The notes: generated by a model not told the origin, from the sequence alone. DNA of 64,000 nucleotides from Streptantibioticus cattleyicolor NRRL 8057 = DSM 46488 (GCF_000240165.1 NC_017586.1:1-64000); one strand, 5' to 3'. Counted from the first letter of the stretch, positions 33,414-42,223 are shown. Numbers and translations: made by a program.

Positions 33414-34078
33414 CCGCCATGACGATCCGCGTGCTGCTCGCCGACGACCAGGAGATGCTCCGCTCCGCCTACCGGATGATCCTCGGCTCCCAGCCCGACA
33501 TCGAGGTGGTCGGCGAGGCCGCGGACGGTGTGGTCGCGGTCGCCGAGGCCCGCCGGCTGCGCCCGGACGTCTGCCTGTTCGACATCCGCATGCCGGGGAT
33601 GGACGGGCTGGAGGCCACCGCGCGGCTCGCCGGACCCGACGCCGCCGAGCCGCTGAAGGTGGTCATCGCCACCACCTTCGACCTCGACGAGTACGTCTAC
33701 CGGGCGCTGCGCAACGGTGCCTGCGGCTTCCTGCTCAAGGACTGCTCCCCCGCCCTGCTGGTGGAGGCGGTCAGGGCCGCGGCCTCGGGTGACTCGCTGA
33801 TCTCGCCGTCTATCACCGTGCGCCTGCTCAAGCACATGGCCGCCGCTCCCCCGGCCCCGCCCGCCGCGCCGCCCCCGGCCGAGCCGCCGACCCCGCGTGA
33901 ACTGGAGGTGATCGCCATGGTCGCCCGGGGCCTGACCAACGAGGAGGCGGCCGAGGCGCTCCACGTGTCGCTCTCCACCGTCAAGACGCATCTGGGCAAC
34001 ATCCAGCGCAAGCTCGGGTCCCGCAACCGCGTCGAGATCGCCGCGTGGGCGTGGGAGAACGGCATCCGCGCCCGTTGA
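33410..34078 (+). CDS. NarL/FixJ response regulator
   Basis: The protein has 222 residues from ATG 33410. The receiver domain opens IRVLLADDQEMLRSAYRMIL with the acidic pair, carries the phospho-acceptor Asp in CLFDIRMPGMDG, and the conserved Lys in GACGFLLKDCSPALLVEAV. After a Pro/Ala linker the LuxR helix-turn-helix reads TPRELEVIAMVARGLTNEEAAEALHVSLSTVKTHLGNIQRKLGSRNRVEIAAWAWE. With the overlapping kinase gene it forms a classic two-component pair; the palindromes upstream of the kinase are its probable sites. Confidence 0.95.
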   Translation: MTAMTIRVLLADDQEMLRSAYRMILGSQPDIEVVGEAADGVVAVAEARRLRPDVCLFDIRMPGMDGLEATARLAGPDAAEPLKVVIATTFDLDEYVYRALRNGACGFLLKDCSPALLVEAVRAAASGDSLISPSITVRLLKHMAAAPPAPPAAPPPAEPPTPRELEVIAMVARGLTNEEAAEALHVSLSTVKTHLGNIQRKLGSRNRVEIAAWAWENGIRAR

Positions 34079-34110
34079 GCGCCGGGGTGGCCGGACGCCC
34101 GCGGGGTACC

Positions 34111-34159
34111 CGTTCCGACGGGGGCCCACGACCGCCGTTCCGACGGGGGCCCACGACCG
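34111..34159. repeat. 24-bp exact direct repeat upstream of the HTH/PPOX gene
   Basis: CGTTCCGACGGGGGCCCACG plus ACCG occurs at 34111-34134 and again at 34136-34159, with period 25. It lies just upstream of the HTH/PPOX gene start and could be a duplicated operator or a slippage product. Confidence 0.8.
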
Positions 34160-34181
34160 TGCAGGCAGGAGGTGCGTCACC

Positions 34182-34871
34182 GTGTCCGAGGAAAGGCGTG
34201 ACACGTCGCGGGAGACACGGCGGCAACGGCCGCACCCCGGTGACATCGGCAGGCGGGTGGCCCTGCGGCGGCAGGAGCTGGGGCTCACCCGGGAGGAGGC
34301 CGCGTCCCGCGCCGGGATGGCCCCGGGGTATCTGCGCTACGTGGAGGAGCAGCCGGGGGACGTGGACGTGGGCGGCCTGATCAGGCTGGCCGGGGCGTTG
34401 CAGACCTCGGTGGACGAGTTGCGCGGCGGCCAGGTGGACGTTCCGCCGGGGCAGTCGCCGCCGCTGGCCCGGCCGGAGTTGGAGGAGTTGTCGGCGGACG
34501 AGTGCCGGACGCGGCTGCGGGATCGCGGGGTGGGCCGGGTCGCGGTCCCCACCGAGGCCGGTCCCGCGGTCTTCCCGGTGAACTACGTGGTGGCCGAGGA
34601 CGACACCATCGTCTACCGCACGGCGCCCGACGCGGCACCGGCGGCGGCGGTGGGCCGGAAGATCTCCTTCGAGGTCGACCAGGTCGACGACGCGCTCAGC
34701 CAGGGGTGGAGCGTCCTGGTCTCCGGCGCGGCGGAGGAGATCACCGAGGCGGAGGCGGCCGACCTGCTGCCGCCCGGCGTCGTACCGCGGCCGTGGCCGG
34801 GCGGCGAGCGCAACCTCCTGGTGCGGGTCACCCCGAGCGGGGTCACCGGGCGGCTGATCCGCGCCGGGTGA
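34182..34871 (+). CDS. XRE-type HTH fused to pyridoxamine-5'-phosphate-oxidase-like domain
   Basis: The protein has 229 residues from GTG 34182 after AGGAGG. Residues 20-78 form an XRE/Cro helix-turn-helix (IGRRVALRRQELGLTREEAASRAGMAPGYLRYVEEQPGDVDVGGLIRLAGAL). Residues 95-215 resemble the split-barrel flavin-binding PNPOx family (LSADECRTRLRDRGVGRVAVPTEAGPAVFPVNYVVAEDDTIVYRT...ISFEVDQVDDALSQGWSVLVSGAAEEIT). Such fusions are found in streptomycetes and may be regulators that sense flavin, haem or F420. No partner gene is apparent. The 24-base direct repeat upstream may be an autoregulatory site. Confidence 0.85.
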   Translation: MSEERRDTSRETRRQRPHPGDIGRRVALRRQELGLTREEAASRAGMAPGYLRYVEEQPGDVDVGGLIRLAGALQTSVDELRGGQVDVPPGQSPPLARPELEELSADECRTRLRDRGVGRVAVPTEAGPAVFPVNYVVAEDDTIVYRTAPDAAPAAAVGRKISFEVDQVDDALSQGWSVLVSGAAEEITEAEAADLLPPGVVPRPWPGGERNLLVRVTPSGVTGRLIRAG

Positions 34872-34905
34872 CCCCGGCCGGGCCGCCGGGTCAGCGGCCG
34901 GGGTC
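34870..34905. terminator. Bidirectional hairpin between convergent genes
   Basis: GACCCCGGCCG (34870-34880) pairs with CGGCCGGGGTC (34895-34905). The stem overlaps the stop codons of both convergent genes. Confidence 0.65.
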
Positions 34906-35886
34906 GTCGTTGTCGGCCGGGTCCGGCCAGGTGCGGGTGTCGCGGGGTTCGACGTAGGGTTCGCGGCCGGGCGGGTGTCCGGCTTCGACGGAGCGGCGGC
35001 GGGCGAGTTCGGCGTCGAACTCCAGGCCCAGCAGGATCGCCAGGTTGGTCAGCCACAGCCACACCAGGAAGACGATGACGCCGGCCAGGGTGCCGTAGGT
35101 CTTGTTGTAGGAGCCGAAGTTGGCCACGTAGCCGGCGAACCCGGCGGAGACGGCCAGCCACACCAGTACGGCCAGGAGGCTGCCGGGCGACACCCAGCGC
35201 CAGCCGCGTCCGCGGACGTTGGGCGCGGCCCAGTAGAGCACGGCGATCATCAGCGCGACGAGGACCACCAGCACCGGCCACTTGGCGATGGACCACACCG
35301 TCACCGCGGTGTCGCCGATGCCGAGGACGGTGCCGGCCCGGCGGGCGAGCGGCCCGGTGAAGACCACGATCAGCGCGCCGGCCGCGATCATCAGGAGCAT
35401 GCCGACGGTGAGCGCCACCCGCAGCGGGGTGACCAGCCAGGCCGGGCGTCCCTCGCGGATGTCGTAGACGGCGTTGGCGGCCCGGATGAAGGCACCGAGG
35501 TAGCCGGAGGCCGACCAGATCGCCCCGAGCAGTCCGACGACGGCGAGCACTCCCCCGGTGGCCCGGTTGCCGCCGAGCCGGCCGACCGCCTGGGTGAGCA
35601 CGTCCCGGGCGGGTCCGGGCGCGAGGTGGCGCAGGTTGTCCAGGACCGCGGTGGTGGCCGAGTGACCGGCCAGTCCGAGCAGGGAGACCAGCACCAGCAG
35701 CGCGGGGAAGAGCGCCAGCACGCCGTAGTAGGTCAGGGCGGCGGCGCGGTCGGTGAGTTCGTCGGCGAGGAATTCCCGTCCGGTCCCGCGGACCACCGCC
35801 CACCAGGAGCGGGTCGGCAGGTCGGTGGGGTGCTCGGGCGCCCGGCGGCGGCCCGGGCCGTGACGTCGCTTCGGGTTGGCTGCCAT
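34891..35886 (-). CDS. YihY/BrkB-family membrane protein
   Basis: The protein has 331 residues from ATG 35886. A basic N-terminal tail is followed by six membrane helices in the BrkB pattern: RAAALTYYGVLALFPALLVLVSLLGL, VGLLGAIWSASGYLGAFIRAANAVYDIREGRPAW, and later FGSYNKTYGTLAGVIVFLVWLWLTNLAILLGLEFDAEL. The family is of uncertain role, formerly called ribonuclease BN, and may be a transporter or envelope factor. The C-terminal tail is hydrophilic. It is convergent with the HTH/PPOX gene. Confidence 0.93.
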   Translation of the reverse strand: MAANPKRRHGPGRRRAPEHPTDLPTRSWWAVVRGTGREFLADELTDRAAALTYYGVLALFPALLVLVSLLGLAGHSATTAVLDNLRHLAPGPARDVLTQAVGRLGGNRATGGVLAVVGLLGAIWSASGYLGAFIRAANAVYDIREGRPAWLVTPLRVALTVGMLLMIAAGALIVVFTGPLARRAGTVLGIGDTAVTVWSIAKWPVLVVLVALMIAVLYWAAPNVRGRGWRWVSPGSLLAVLVWLAVSAGFAGYVANFGSYNKTYGTLAGVIVFLVWLWLTNLAILLGLEFDAELARRRSVEAGHPPGREPYVEPRDTRTWPDPADNDDPGR

Positions 35887-36160
35887 GGGTCGACGGGTTT
35901 CCCGGCACGCCGTGGTGAATCCCGGCGCCCGGCGCGTTCCGGGCGCGGCGTGCGGCGGCGTACGCGCCGGGTACGGGCGGCGGGCGCCGGGAGCCCGCGG
36001 ATCCGGATGCGGGCAACCGAGGGAGAAGCCGGACAGAAGAGGGTTCGATGGTTTTTGTCCCGGTTAGGAGTCTGAGCAGTGTGGTGTGGATCGCGTACCG
36101 TCCCCGGCGCGCGGACCGCGCCTCGAGAGCGTCCCCCCCAGGGAGACAAGGAGAAAGGCC

Positions 36161-36319
36161 ATGACAGGCGTCACGTCCGGCCCGGTCGCCGGCGACCACG
36201 CGGAACGCAACGAGGACGAGCGGGACAGGACCGCCGACAGCGGCCTGTCCGGCGAGGGCGTCCATCCGGTGCCGTCCGACCCGGACAGAGAGTGGAACAT
36301 CGTGCGAGGCGAGGACTGA
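36161..36319 (+). CDS. Small acidic hypothetical protein
   Basis: This is a 52-residue, acidic, hydrophilic protein (NEDERDRTADSG ... PSDPDREWNIVRGED) with no helix-forming core and no membrane segment. A well-placed GGAGAAAGG precedes ATG 36161. Upstream, GGTT-N16-GGTTAG (36042-36067) is a weak match to a stress-sigma promoter. I do not recognise the family. It may be a disordered stress protein. A good ribosome site supports it, but small size limits confidence. Confidence 0.5.
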   Translation: MTGVTSGPVAGDHAERNEDERDRTADSGLSGEGVHPVPSDPDREWNIVRGED

Positions 36320-36468
36320 CACCCCTCGCATGACGCGCGGGCGCCGCCTCTGGACGGCAGCGTCGCGCCGAAGCCAAGGTGTCATCGCCGCCGGCTCCGT
36401 ACCGGGCGCCCGGCGGCGTGATCGTGGGCCGGCCGCGGAACCCCGTGACCGGTCCCGTCAGCCCCTCG

Positions 36469-36882
36469 TCAGGTGCGGTGGTCCTCGACGCCGAAGCCGA
36501 GGGCGCGCATCAGGTCCTGGACGTTGCGGTAGGTCTCGCCGGCGGGGAGGGACCCGGCGAGCGTGACGAGCCGGTCGGGGGCGTGGTTGCCCGCCAGCGC
36601 CGCCAGCACCTCGGCGCGGTCGGCCGGGAAGACCGAGGGGCCCAGGAACCGCGCCAGGTCGGACCGGACCTCGACGTCCTCGGCGGTCATGCCGGGCGGG
36701 GTGCCGCCGGTCAGCGTGGTGTCGGGGGCGCGGTCGACGTCCGGCTGGTCCTCGCCGGACGGCTCGGGTTCGCGGGCCTCGTCCGCGCGGGTGGAACGGC
36801 CCGCCCGCAGTTCGCCGCCGAGGTCCCGCTTGGCCGCCTCGTCCCGCGAGGGGCCGCTCTTGTCCTGCCCGTGGGTGGTCAT
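36469..36882 (-). CDS. DUF2795 protein
   Basis: The protein has 137 residues from ATG 36882 after GGAGGAG. A hydrophilic disordered N-terminal part of about 70 residues precedes the DUF2795 fold: RSDLARFLGPSVFPADRAEVLAALAGNHAPDRLVTLAGSLPAGETYRNVQDLMRALG. This pattern (FL...VFPADRxEVLxxAxxNxAPxxVLxxLxxLPxxxYxxxxxV) is a small DNA/RNA-binding-like domain of unknown role, common in actinomycetes. It stands just downstream of hpnR on the same strand, 62 bases away. Confidence 0.85.
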   Translation of the reverse strand: MTTHGQDKSGPSRDEAAKRDLGGELRAGRSTRADEAREPEPSGEDQPDVDRAPDTTLTGGTPPGMTAEDVEVRSDLARFLGPSVFPADRAEVLAALAGNHAPDRLVTLAGSLPAGETYRNVQDLMRALGFGVEDHRT

Positions 36883-36944
36883 CGCTCCTCCTCCAGGGTT
36901 GCGAGGGTGCGCCACGCTGCGCGGGTGCCCCGGCGGCGGCCTCC

Positions 36945-38432
36945 TTACACCGGCTGGCCGCCGTGGGCCGCGGGGCGGGTGTGCACGTACAGCCGCTTGC
37001 GGTCGCCGACGTCGAGGCGGTGCGGCAGCGGCAGCTCGTAGCGGACCGGCCGGGCGTGGTCGGCGAGCTGGCGGCGCGGGTTGTAGACGTGGTTGAAGCG
37101 CCACAGCATGCGGGCGAAGTTGGTCTGGCCGCGGGCGAGGTTCCCGGCGAGCACCCGGGCGGCGCCCAGCGCGGTGCGCAGGCCGAGGTGTTTGCGGTTG
37201 ATGACGGACTGGGTGCGCACCAGTTCCCGGTAGAAGACGTCGAGCGGGAGGGTGGTGGGGACCACGGCGTGCTGGATGTCGAAGAGCCGGTAGTCGCGGG
37301 TGGTCAGGCGGCGGGCCTCGGTGTGCCATACCTCGGTGCCGGGGTAGGGCGTCATCACCGTCAGGTGGACGATCTCCGGCACGGCGAGCGCGAACTCCCG
37401 CACCACCCGGAAGCGTTCGAGGTCCCAGGCGGGGTCGACGATGAGGTTGACGGCCACCGTGATGCCCATCGCCCGGGCCGTCTCCAGGGCCCGGAAGTTG
37501 TCGTCGGGGCTGACGCGCTTGCGGTACAGGTCGAGCCCCTCGGAGTCGATCGCCTCCATGCCGAGGAACATGTAGGCCAGCCCCAGCCGCCGCCAGCGCC
37601 GGAAGACCTCGGTGTTGCGCAGCAGTACGTCGCTGCGGGTCTCCAGGTAGTAGCGCTTGCGGATGCGGCGGCGTTCCAGTTCGGCGGCGATGGCGTCGCC
37701 GTGTTCGGGGCGGATGAAGGCGACGTCGTCCACGATGAAGACGTTGCGTTCGCGTACGGTGGCGAGTTCCTCGGCGGCGGCCCGCGGGGACGCCTTGCGG
37801 TAGCTGCGGCCGTAGAACGTCCAGGCGGAGCAGAACGAGCAGTCCCACGGGCAGCCCCGGGTGAACTCGATGGAGGCGCAGGGGTCGAGTTCGCCGATGA
37901 AGTAGCGGCGGCGGTGGCGCAGCAGGTCGCGGGCGGGGCGCGGGGAGTCGATGGAGTGCAGCATGCGCGGCGGCGGGCCGTGTCCCTCGGTGGTGACCAC
38001 CCCGGGGACGGTGTGCGCGGCGCCGTCGGGTACCGCCTCCAGCAGCGGGCCGATCGCGGTCTCGCCCTCGCCGCGCACCACCGCGTCCACCGCGCCCTCG
38101 GCCTGCTGGAGCACCTCGTCGGCGACGAAGGAGACGCTGTGGCCGCCGAAGAAGACGTACACCCCGGGCACGGTCTGCTTCAGGCGCCGGGCCAGGTCGA
38201 TGGCCTCGGGGATGTTGGCGAGGTAGTTGAGGGAGAAGCCGACGGCGTGCGGGGCGAACGAGGCGGCCTCGCGGGCGAGCGCGCCGTGCGACTCCACCTG
38301 GAGGTCGACCACCCGTACGTCGTGGCCGTCCTCGCGGGCAGCGGCGGCCACGCGTTCCAGCCCCAGCGGTTCGAGCCGGAGGAAGATCTCGGAATACATC
38401 AACGCGCTGGGGTGAACGAGCAACAGCCGCAT
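36945..38432 (-). CDS. hpnR: Hopanoid C-3 methylase HpnR (B12-dependent radical SAM)
   Basis: The enzyme has 495 residues from ATG 38432 (MRLLLVHPSALMYSEIFLRLEPLGLERVAAAAREDGHDV). The N-terminal 150 residues are a cobalamin-binding Rossmann domain (VGFSLNYLANIPEAIDLARRL, FFGGHSVSFVADEVLQ). The radical-SAM cluster motif is RGCPWDCSFCSAWTFYGRSYRK (C-x3-C-x2-C) near residue 205. YYLETRSDVLLRN and LGMEAIDSEGL are the barrel strands, and the C-terminal part (RGQTNFARMLWRFNHVYNPRRQLADHARPVRYELPLP) is specific for HpnR. It adds a methyl group to C-3 of hopanoids in the membrane. No other hopanoid gene lies in the window. Confidence 0.93.
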   Translation of the reverse strand: MRLLLVHPSALMYSEIFLRLEPLGLERVAAAAREDGHDVRVVDLQVESHGALAREAASFAPHAVGFSLNYLANIPEAIDLARRLKQTVPGVYVFFGGHSVSFVADEVLQQAEGAVDAVVRGEGETAIGPLLEAVPDGAAHTVPGVVTTEGHGPPPRMLHSIDSPRPARDLLRHRRRYFIGELDPCASIEFTRGCPWDCSFCSAWTFYGRSYRKASPRAAAEELATVRERNVFIVDDVAFIRPEHGDAIAAELERRRIRKRYYLETRSDVLLRNTEVFRRWRRLGLAYMFLGMEAIDSEGLDLYRKRVSPDDNFRALETARAMGITVAVNLIVDPAWDLERFRVVREFALAVPEIVHLTVMTPYPGTEVWHTEARRLTTRDYRLFDIQHAVVPTTLPLDVFYRELVRTQSVINRKHLGLRTALGAARVLAGNLARGQTNFARMLWRFNHVYNPRRQLADHARPVRYELPLPHRLDVGDRKRLYVHTRPAAHGGQPV

Positions 38433-38700
38433 GCGCCACCTCCCGGGCTCGTCGGACGCCCACCGCACGTGTCCGTCCGCCCGGGCCGGTAAACCGTCCA
38501 CGGGCCGCTGTCGTCCGCCCGGCGGGTCGCCGTCCGGCGGATGGCGGACCCCGCCGCCGTGGCGTGGCCGCGACCGGGGCGGGCACCCGGGAGGTGTGGC
38601 GGCGGCTCCGGCGGGTCCCCGCGAGGATCGGCGCGTCACCGGCCCATGATGGCGGCGGCGGGCGGGTCGGGGCCGCGCCGGGGCGACCGCGGACGGGAGT

Positions 38701-39579
38701 GTGTCGGGCATGGTGTACGTCTACGGCGTGGTCGCCGCATGCCTGCTGGGTCTGGGTTTCGTGCTCCAGCAGCACGCGGCGCGGGAGGCGCCCCTGACGG
38801 ATCTGCTGCGCTTCCGGCTCCTGCTCGACCTGGTCCGCAAGCCGCTGTGGTTGGCCGGGATCGCCTGCATGGTGGCGGGCCAGCTGGCCAGCGTGCTGGC
38901 GCTGACCCACGGTGACCTGTCCCGGGTGGAGCCGTTGCTCGCCACCAATCTGCTGTTCGCGATGGCGCTGGCCCGGTGGCTGAGCGGGGAACGGCTCGGG
39001 GTCTCCGGATGGGCGGGGGTGGCGCTGCTCAGCGGCGGGGTGGCGGCGTTCATCCTGGCGGGCCGGCCGCACAGCGGTACGGCGCACGTGGGGGCGGTGC
39101 GTCACTGGCTGGTCTTCGGGGTGGTGCTGGGGGTCGCGGTGCTGATGGTGGTGGTCGCCCGCCATCTGCGGATCGCCGAGGAGCCCCCGCTGCTGGCCGC
39201 GGCGGCGGGCGCGCTGTACGGGGTGCAGGACGCGCTGACCCGCACGTCGAGCAACGTGGTGGCCGAGTCGGGCGTCCTGGGGCTGGCGACCAGTTGGGAG
39301 CCGTATGTGATCGTGGTGCTGGCGGTGACCGGGCTGCTGCTGGTGCAGAGCGCGTTCGAGGCGGGGCCGCTGCGGATGTCGTTGCCCGCGCTGACCGCGG
39401 CCGAGCCGCTGGCCGGGATCGCCTGCGGCATCGGCTTCCTCGGGGACCGGCTGCACACCAGCCCGGGCGCGCTGGCCTGGGAGGTGATCGGGCTCGGCGC
39501 GGTGGTGGCCGGGGTCTTCGTGCTCGGCCGCCATCCGGCGCTGCCCACCACCGGCCAGGACGAGCCGTCCGAGGGGTGA
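38701..39579 (+). CDS. DMT-superfamily transporter (EamA-like)
   Basis: The protein has 292 residues. GTG 38701 gives VSGMVYVYGV; ATG 38710 is the alternative start. It has nine or ten hydrophobic helices; the first, VVAACLLGLGFVLQQHAARE, and ALTHGDLSRVEPLLATNLLFAMALARWLSGERLG are typical of the first EamA-like half, and FGVVLGVAVLMVVVAR to ALTAAEPLAGIACGIGFLGDRL of the second. The pattern resembles streptomycete DMT proteins near NIPA-like transporters. Substrate unknown. Its stop overlaps the next gene's GTG (GTGA), so the two are coupled. Confidence 0.85.
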   Translation: MSGMVYVYGVVAACLLGLGFVLQQHAAREAPLTDLLRFRLLLDLVRKPLWLAGIACMVAGQLASVLALTHGDLSRVEPLLATNLLFAMALARWLSGERLGVSGWAGVALLSGGVAAFILAGRPHSGTAHVGAVRHWLVFGVVLGVAVLMVVVARHLRIAEEPPLLAAAAGALYGVQDALTRTSSNVVAESGVLGLATSWEPYVIVVLAVTGLLLVQSAFEAGPLRMSLPALTAAEPLAGIACGIGFLGDRLHTSPGALAWEVIGLGAVVAGVFVLGRHPALPTTGQDEPSEG

Positions 39580-40460
39580 GGCCGGTGGATTTCGACGCCG
39601 TCGCCGACGAGTTGTACCGGCTGCGCCCGGAGGAGTTCACCGCCGCCCGGGACGCGCGGGCGGCGCAGGCCCGAAAGGCCGGGGAACGGGGGCTGGCCGA
39701 CCGCGTCAAGGCGTTGCGCAAGCCGGTGCTGGCGGCGTGGGCGGCCAACCTCCTGGTGCGCGAGCACCCCGATCAGGCGGAGGCCCTGCTCGGTCTCGGC
39801 GAGGCGCTGCGCCGTGCTCAACAGGGGCTGTCGGGTGAGGAGTTGCGGGAGTTGTCGGCGCAGCGGCGGGTGCTGGTCTCGGCGCTGCTGCGGCAGGTGG
39901 AACGGCTCACCGCGCGGGCCGGCCAGCCGGTGGGCCGGGAGGTGCTGGACGCGGTGAACGAGACGCTGCACGCGGTGCTCGCCGACCCGGCGGCGGCCCG
40001 TGAGTGGGCCACCGGGCGGCTGGTCCGGCCGCTGTCCGCGCCGGTGGGGTTCGGTGGCGGTGCCCCGGCCGGGGGCGCGACGGTGCACCGGCTGCCCACG
40101 GCGGCGTCCTCCGGTGACCGCCGCCCGGGGCGCGCCGGGCCGGTGACCGACCTGGAGGAGGCCCGGCACCGGCGCGAACGGCAACGGCTGCGCCGCGTCG
40201 CCGCCGAGGCCGCCGCCGAACTCCGTACGCACCAGGAGGAACTCGCCGCGGCCCGCGACGCCTGCCGCTCCGCCCGCGCCCGCCGGGAACGCGCCGAACG
40301 CGACCTCGCCCGCCTGTCCGCCCGGCTCACCGACGCCCGCGCCGAGGAGTCCGCCGCCGAAGCCCGCCTGCGGGAGATCACCCGCACCACCGACGCCGCC
40401 CACCACCGCGCCACCCGAGCCGCCACCGAAGCGGGCCTGCCGCCCCCGGAGTTTCCCTGA
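39576..40460 (+). CDS. Coiled-coil protein of unknown function
   Basis: The product has 294 residues and starts at GTG 39576, overlapping the transporter stop by four bases. It is Ala/Arg/Glu-rich. Residues 1-120 are helical (ELYRLRPEEFTAARDARAAQARKAGERGLADRVKALRKPVLAAWAANLLVREHP), and residues 185-270 form a long coiled coil (RRERQRLRRVAAEAAAELRTHQEELAAARDACRSARARRERAERDLARLSARLTDARAEE). The N-terminal pattern (RKPxxAAWAxNLL) is widespread in actinomycetes but has no named role. The coupling suggests a role with the transporter. Confidence 0.7.
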   Translation: MRPVDFDAVADELYRLRPEEFTAARDARAAQARKAGERGLADRVKALRKPVLAAWAANLLVREHPDQAEALLGLGEALRRAQQGLSGEELRELSAQRRVLVSALLRQVERLTARAGQPVGREVLDAVNETLHAVLADPAAAREWATGRLVRPLSAPVGFGGGAPAGGATVHRLPTAASSGDRRPGRAGPVTDLEEARHRRERQRLRRVAAEAAAELRTHQEELAAARDACRSARARRERAERDLARLSARLTDARAEESAAEARLREITRTTDAAHHRATRAATEAGLPPPEFP

Positions 40461-40803
40461 GCGGGCCTGGGCGTCCCGGCCTGCCGCCGCTCCTCCGCGG
40501 GAGCAAACCGCGTCGCACCCCGCGCGAGACCTGCTTCAGGACGTAGCGACCCGCACCGTCGCCGATCGGGGCCGCAGCCGTCCAGCGGGCACACCCCCAC
40601 ACGCCACCACGCGAGCGCGGCGGCCCGCACCGCCGCCCCTGGACGGCGGGGCCGGCCGGAAGCCCGGCGGACACGCGAGCGCCCCGCGTCTCCGCCGGGG
40701 CGGAATGGGCGCCGGGCGCTTGGTCGTGGTGGACGGGCGGGGCGTCCGCCGGGCCGTGGCGGGGGCCTGCGGCCCGGCGGGGTATCCGGGGGTGCGGGGG
40801 CGG
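40461..40803. other. Intergenic region between convergent genes
   Basis: No gene is supported. This 343-base stretch lies between the coiled-coil gene and the protease gene, which converge, so it should hold terminators; GC-rich inverted segments are present but none is a clear hairpin. Confidence 0.5.
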
Positions 40804-41892
40804 TTACGGGAGGGTGGCGCCTTCGGCGCTGAGCGCGGCGGTGACGGGCTGGAAGAACGTCTCGCCGCCGGAGGAGCAGTCGCCGCTGCCGCCGGAGGTC
40901 AGGCCGACGGCGGAGGCGCCGTCGAAGAGGGAGCCGCCGCTGTCGCCGGGTTCGGCGCACACGGTGGTGTCGATCAGGCCGGAGACCGAGCCCTCCTCGT
41001 AGTTGACGGTGGCGTCGAGGCCGGTGACCTGGCCGCCGTGGACGCCGGTGGTGCTGCCGCTGCGCTGGACCTGTTCACCGACGTAGGCGTCGGCGGCCTG
41101 GGAGATGCTCTGCGAGCCGCCGTCGTAGGTGTCGACCGCGCTGGGGTGGTCGCCGCCGTCGGTGTACTGGACGAGGGCGTAGTCGGTGCCGGGGAAGTGG
41201 GAGTCGACGGTCTGGCCGATCTCGCCGCCGCCCTGGCTGTCCGACCAGGAGGAGGCGGCGTTGCCGCAGTGTCCCGCGGTCAGGAAGTAGGGCGAGCCGT
41301 TGACGGTGACGTTGAAGCCGAGCGAACAGCGCACGTCGCTGCCCCAGATGGCGTCGCCGCCGGCGAGCAGCGGGCGCAGCCGGGAGGTGACGTGCCGCAG
41401 GGTCGCCTTGTCGCCGAGGCGGGCGAGGGCCGCGTCGAGCCGTGCGCGTTTGGCGCCGGTGACGCTGGGGTCGGCGGTGACGACGACCTTGTCCTGGCGG
41501 GGGTCGATCGACCAGGCGGTGCCGGGGATACGGGCCTGATGGGCCAACGTGGCGGTGGCGGAGTGCAGTTGGGCGGCGGAGTACTTCACGGTGCGCGGGA
41601 TCGCGCCGATGGAGCGGACGCTGCCGGCCGCCGATGGGTCGGTGATGGTGACGACGAGTCTGCCGGCCGCGTTGTCGTAGTAGGTGCCGGCCGCCCGGTC
41701 GCCGAGCCGGGAGACCAGGGCGGTGGCCCGGGCGGCGTTGGCCGACAGTTGCGCGTGGGACGTCGCCGAGGTGTGCGCGGAGGCGGCGGTGGCCGCTCCC
41801 GCGCCGGGCAGCAGGACGGCGGTGGCGGCGAGTGCCGCCGCGCCCGCGCCCGCGAGGGCGATACGTGGGGTGTGGATACGCCGGTGCCTCAC
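40804..41892 (-). CDS. Secreted S1-family serine protease (streptogrisin-like)
   Basis: The 362-residue preproenzyme starts at ATG 41892. A signal peptide (RIALAGAGAAALAATAVLLPGAGAATA) is followed by an alpha-lytic-type propeptide. Mature enzyme begins near AGGDAIWGSDVRCSLGFNV. The catalytic triad is visible as His in FLTAGHCG, Asp in GTDYALV and Ser in EPGDSGGSLF. Disulfide Cys pairs flank the His and Ser loops as in streptogrisins. It should be a chymotrypsin-like extracellular protease matured by removal of the propeptide. It is a single-gene unit. Confidence 0.95.
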   Translation of the reverse strand: MRHRRIHTPRIALAGAGAAALAATAVLLPGAGAATAASAHTSATSHAQLSANAARATALVSRLGDRAAGTYYDNAAGRLVVTITDPSAAGSVRSIGAIPRTVKYSAAQLHSATATLAHQARIPGTAWSIDPRQDKVVVTADPSVTGAKRARLDAALARLGDKATLRHVTSRLRPLLAGGDAIWGSDVRCSLGFNVTVNGSPYFLTAGHCGNAASSWSDSQGGGEIGQTVDSHFPGTDYALVQYTDGGDHPSAVDTYDGGSQSISQAADAYVGEQVQRSGSTTGVHGGQVTGLDATVNYEEGSVSGLIDTTVCAEPGDSGGSLFDGASAVGLTSGGSGDCSSGGETFFQPVTAALSAEGATLP

Positions 41893-42223
41893 TCGGTACC
41901 TCCAGTGGGGGATGGCCCGCCGTCGGTGCGGCGGAGCCGGAGGGGGACATGAACCAGCCTTGAGGCGTGTTCATGCCAATGAGCGTGCCGCCGAGTATTC
42001 CGACGCGACGAGCCCATCGGCAAGACGGTGTTTCCGGCCTGGCCCACCCGGACCCGGCGAGGGTGTCGCGCACGCCTCCCCAGGTCTCCCGCCACCCGCC
42101 GGAGGCCACGGTTCCGCCAGCACCGTCCGTTCCGGCGGACCCCGCGCACCCGGTCCGGAACGGGGCGCGTACGGGGACGAACCACGCCGCGCGCGGCTGT
42201 CCGGATGCCGACGGTGGCGTCCG
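41893..42223. other. Intergenic region upstream of the protease gene
   Basis: No gene is supported. The region carries the protease promoter and leader on the minus strand at 41893-41960. Beyond that I see no clear motif, inverted repeat or remnant gene. Confidence 0.5.

Noticed and set aside
36469-39534. Minus-strand frame of about 1000 residues
   Set aside because: Only the last 137 residues (DUF2795 protein) are real; the rest is antisense to or out of frame with hpnR and the DMT gene.
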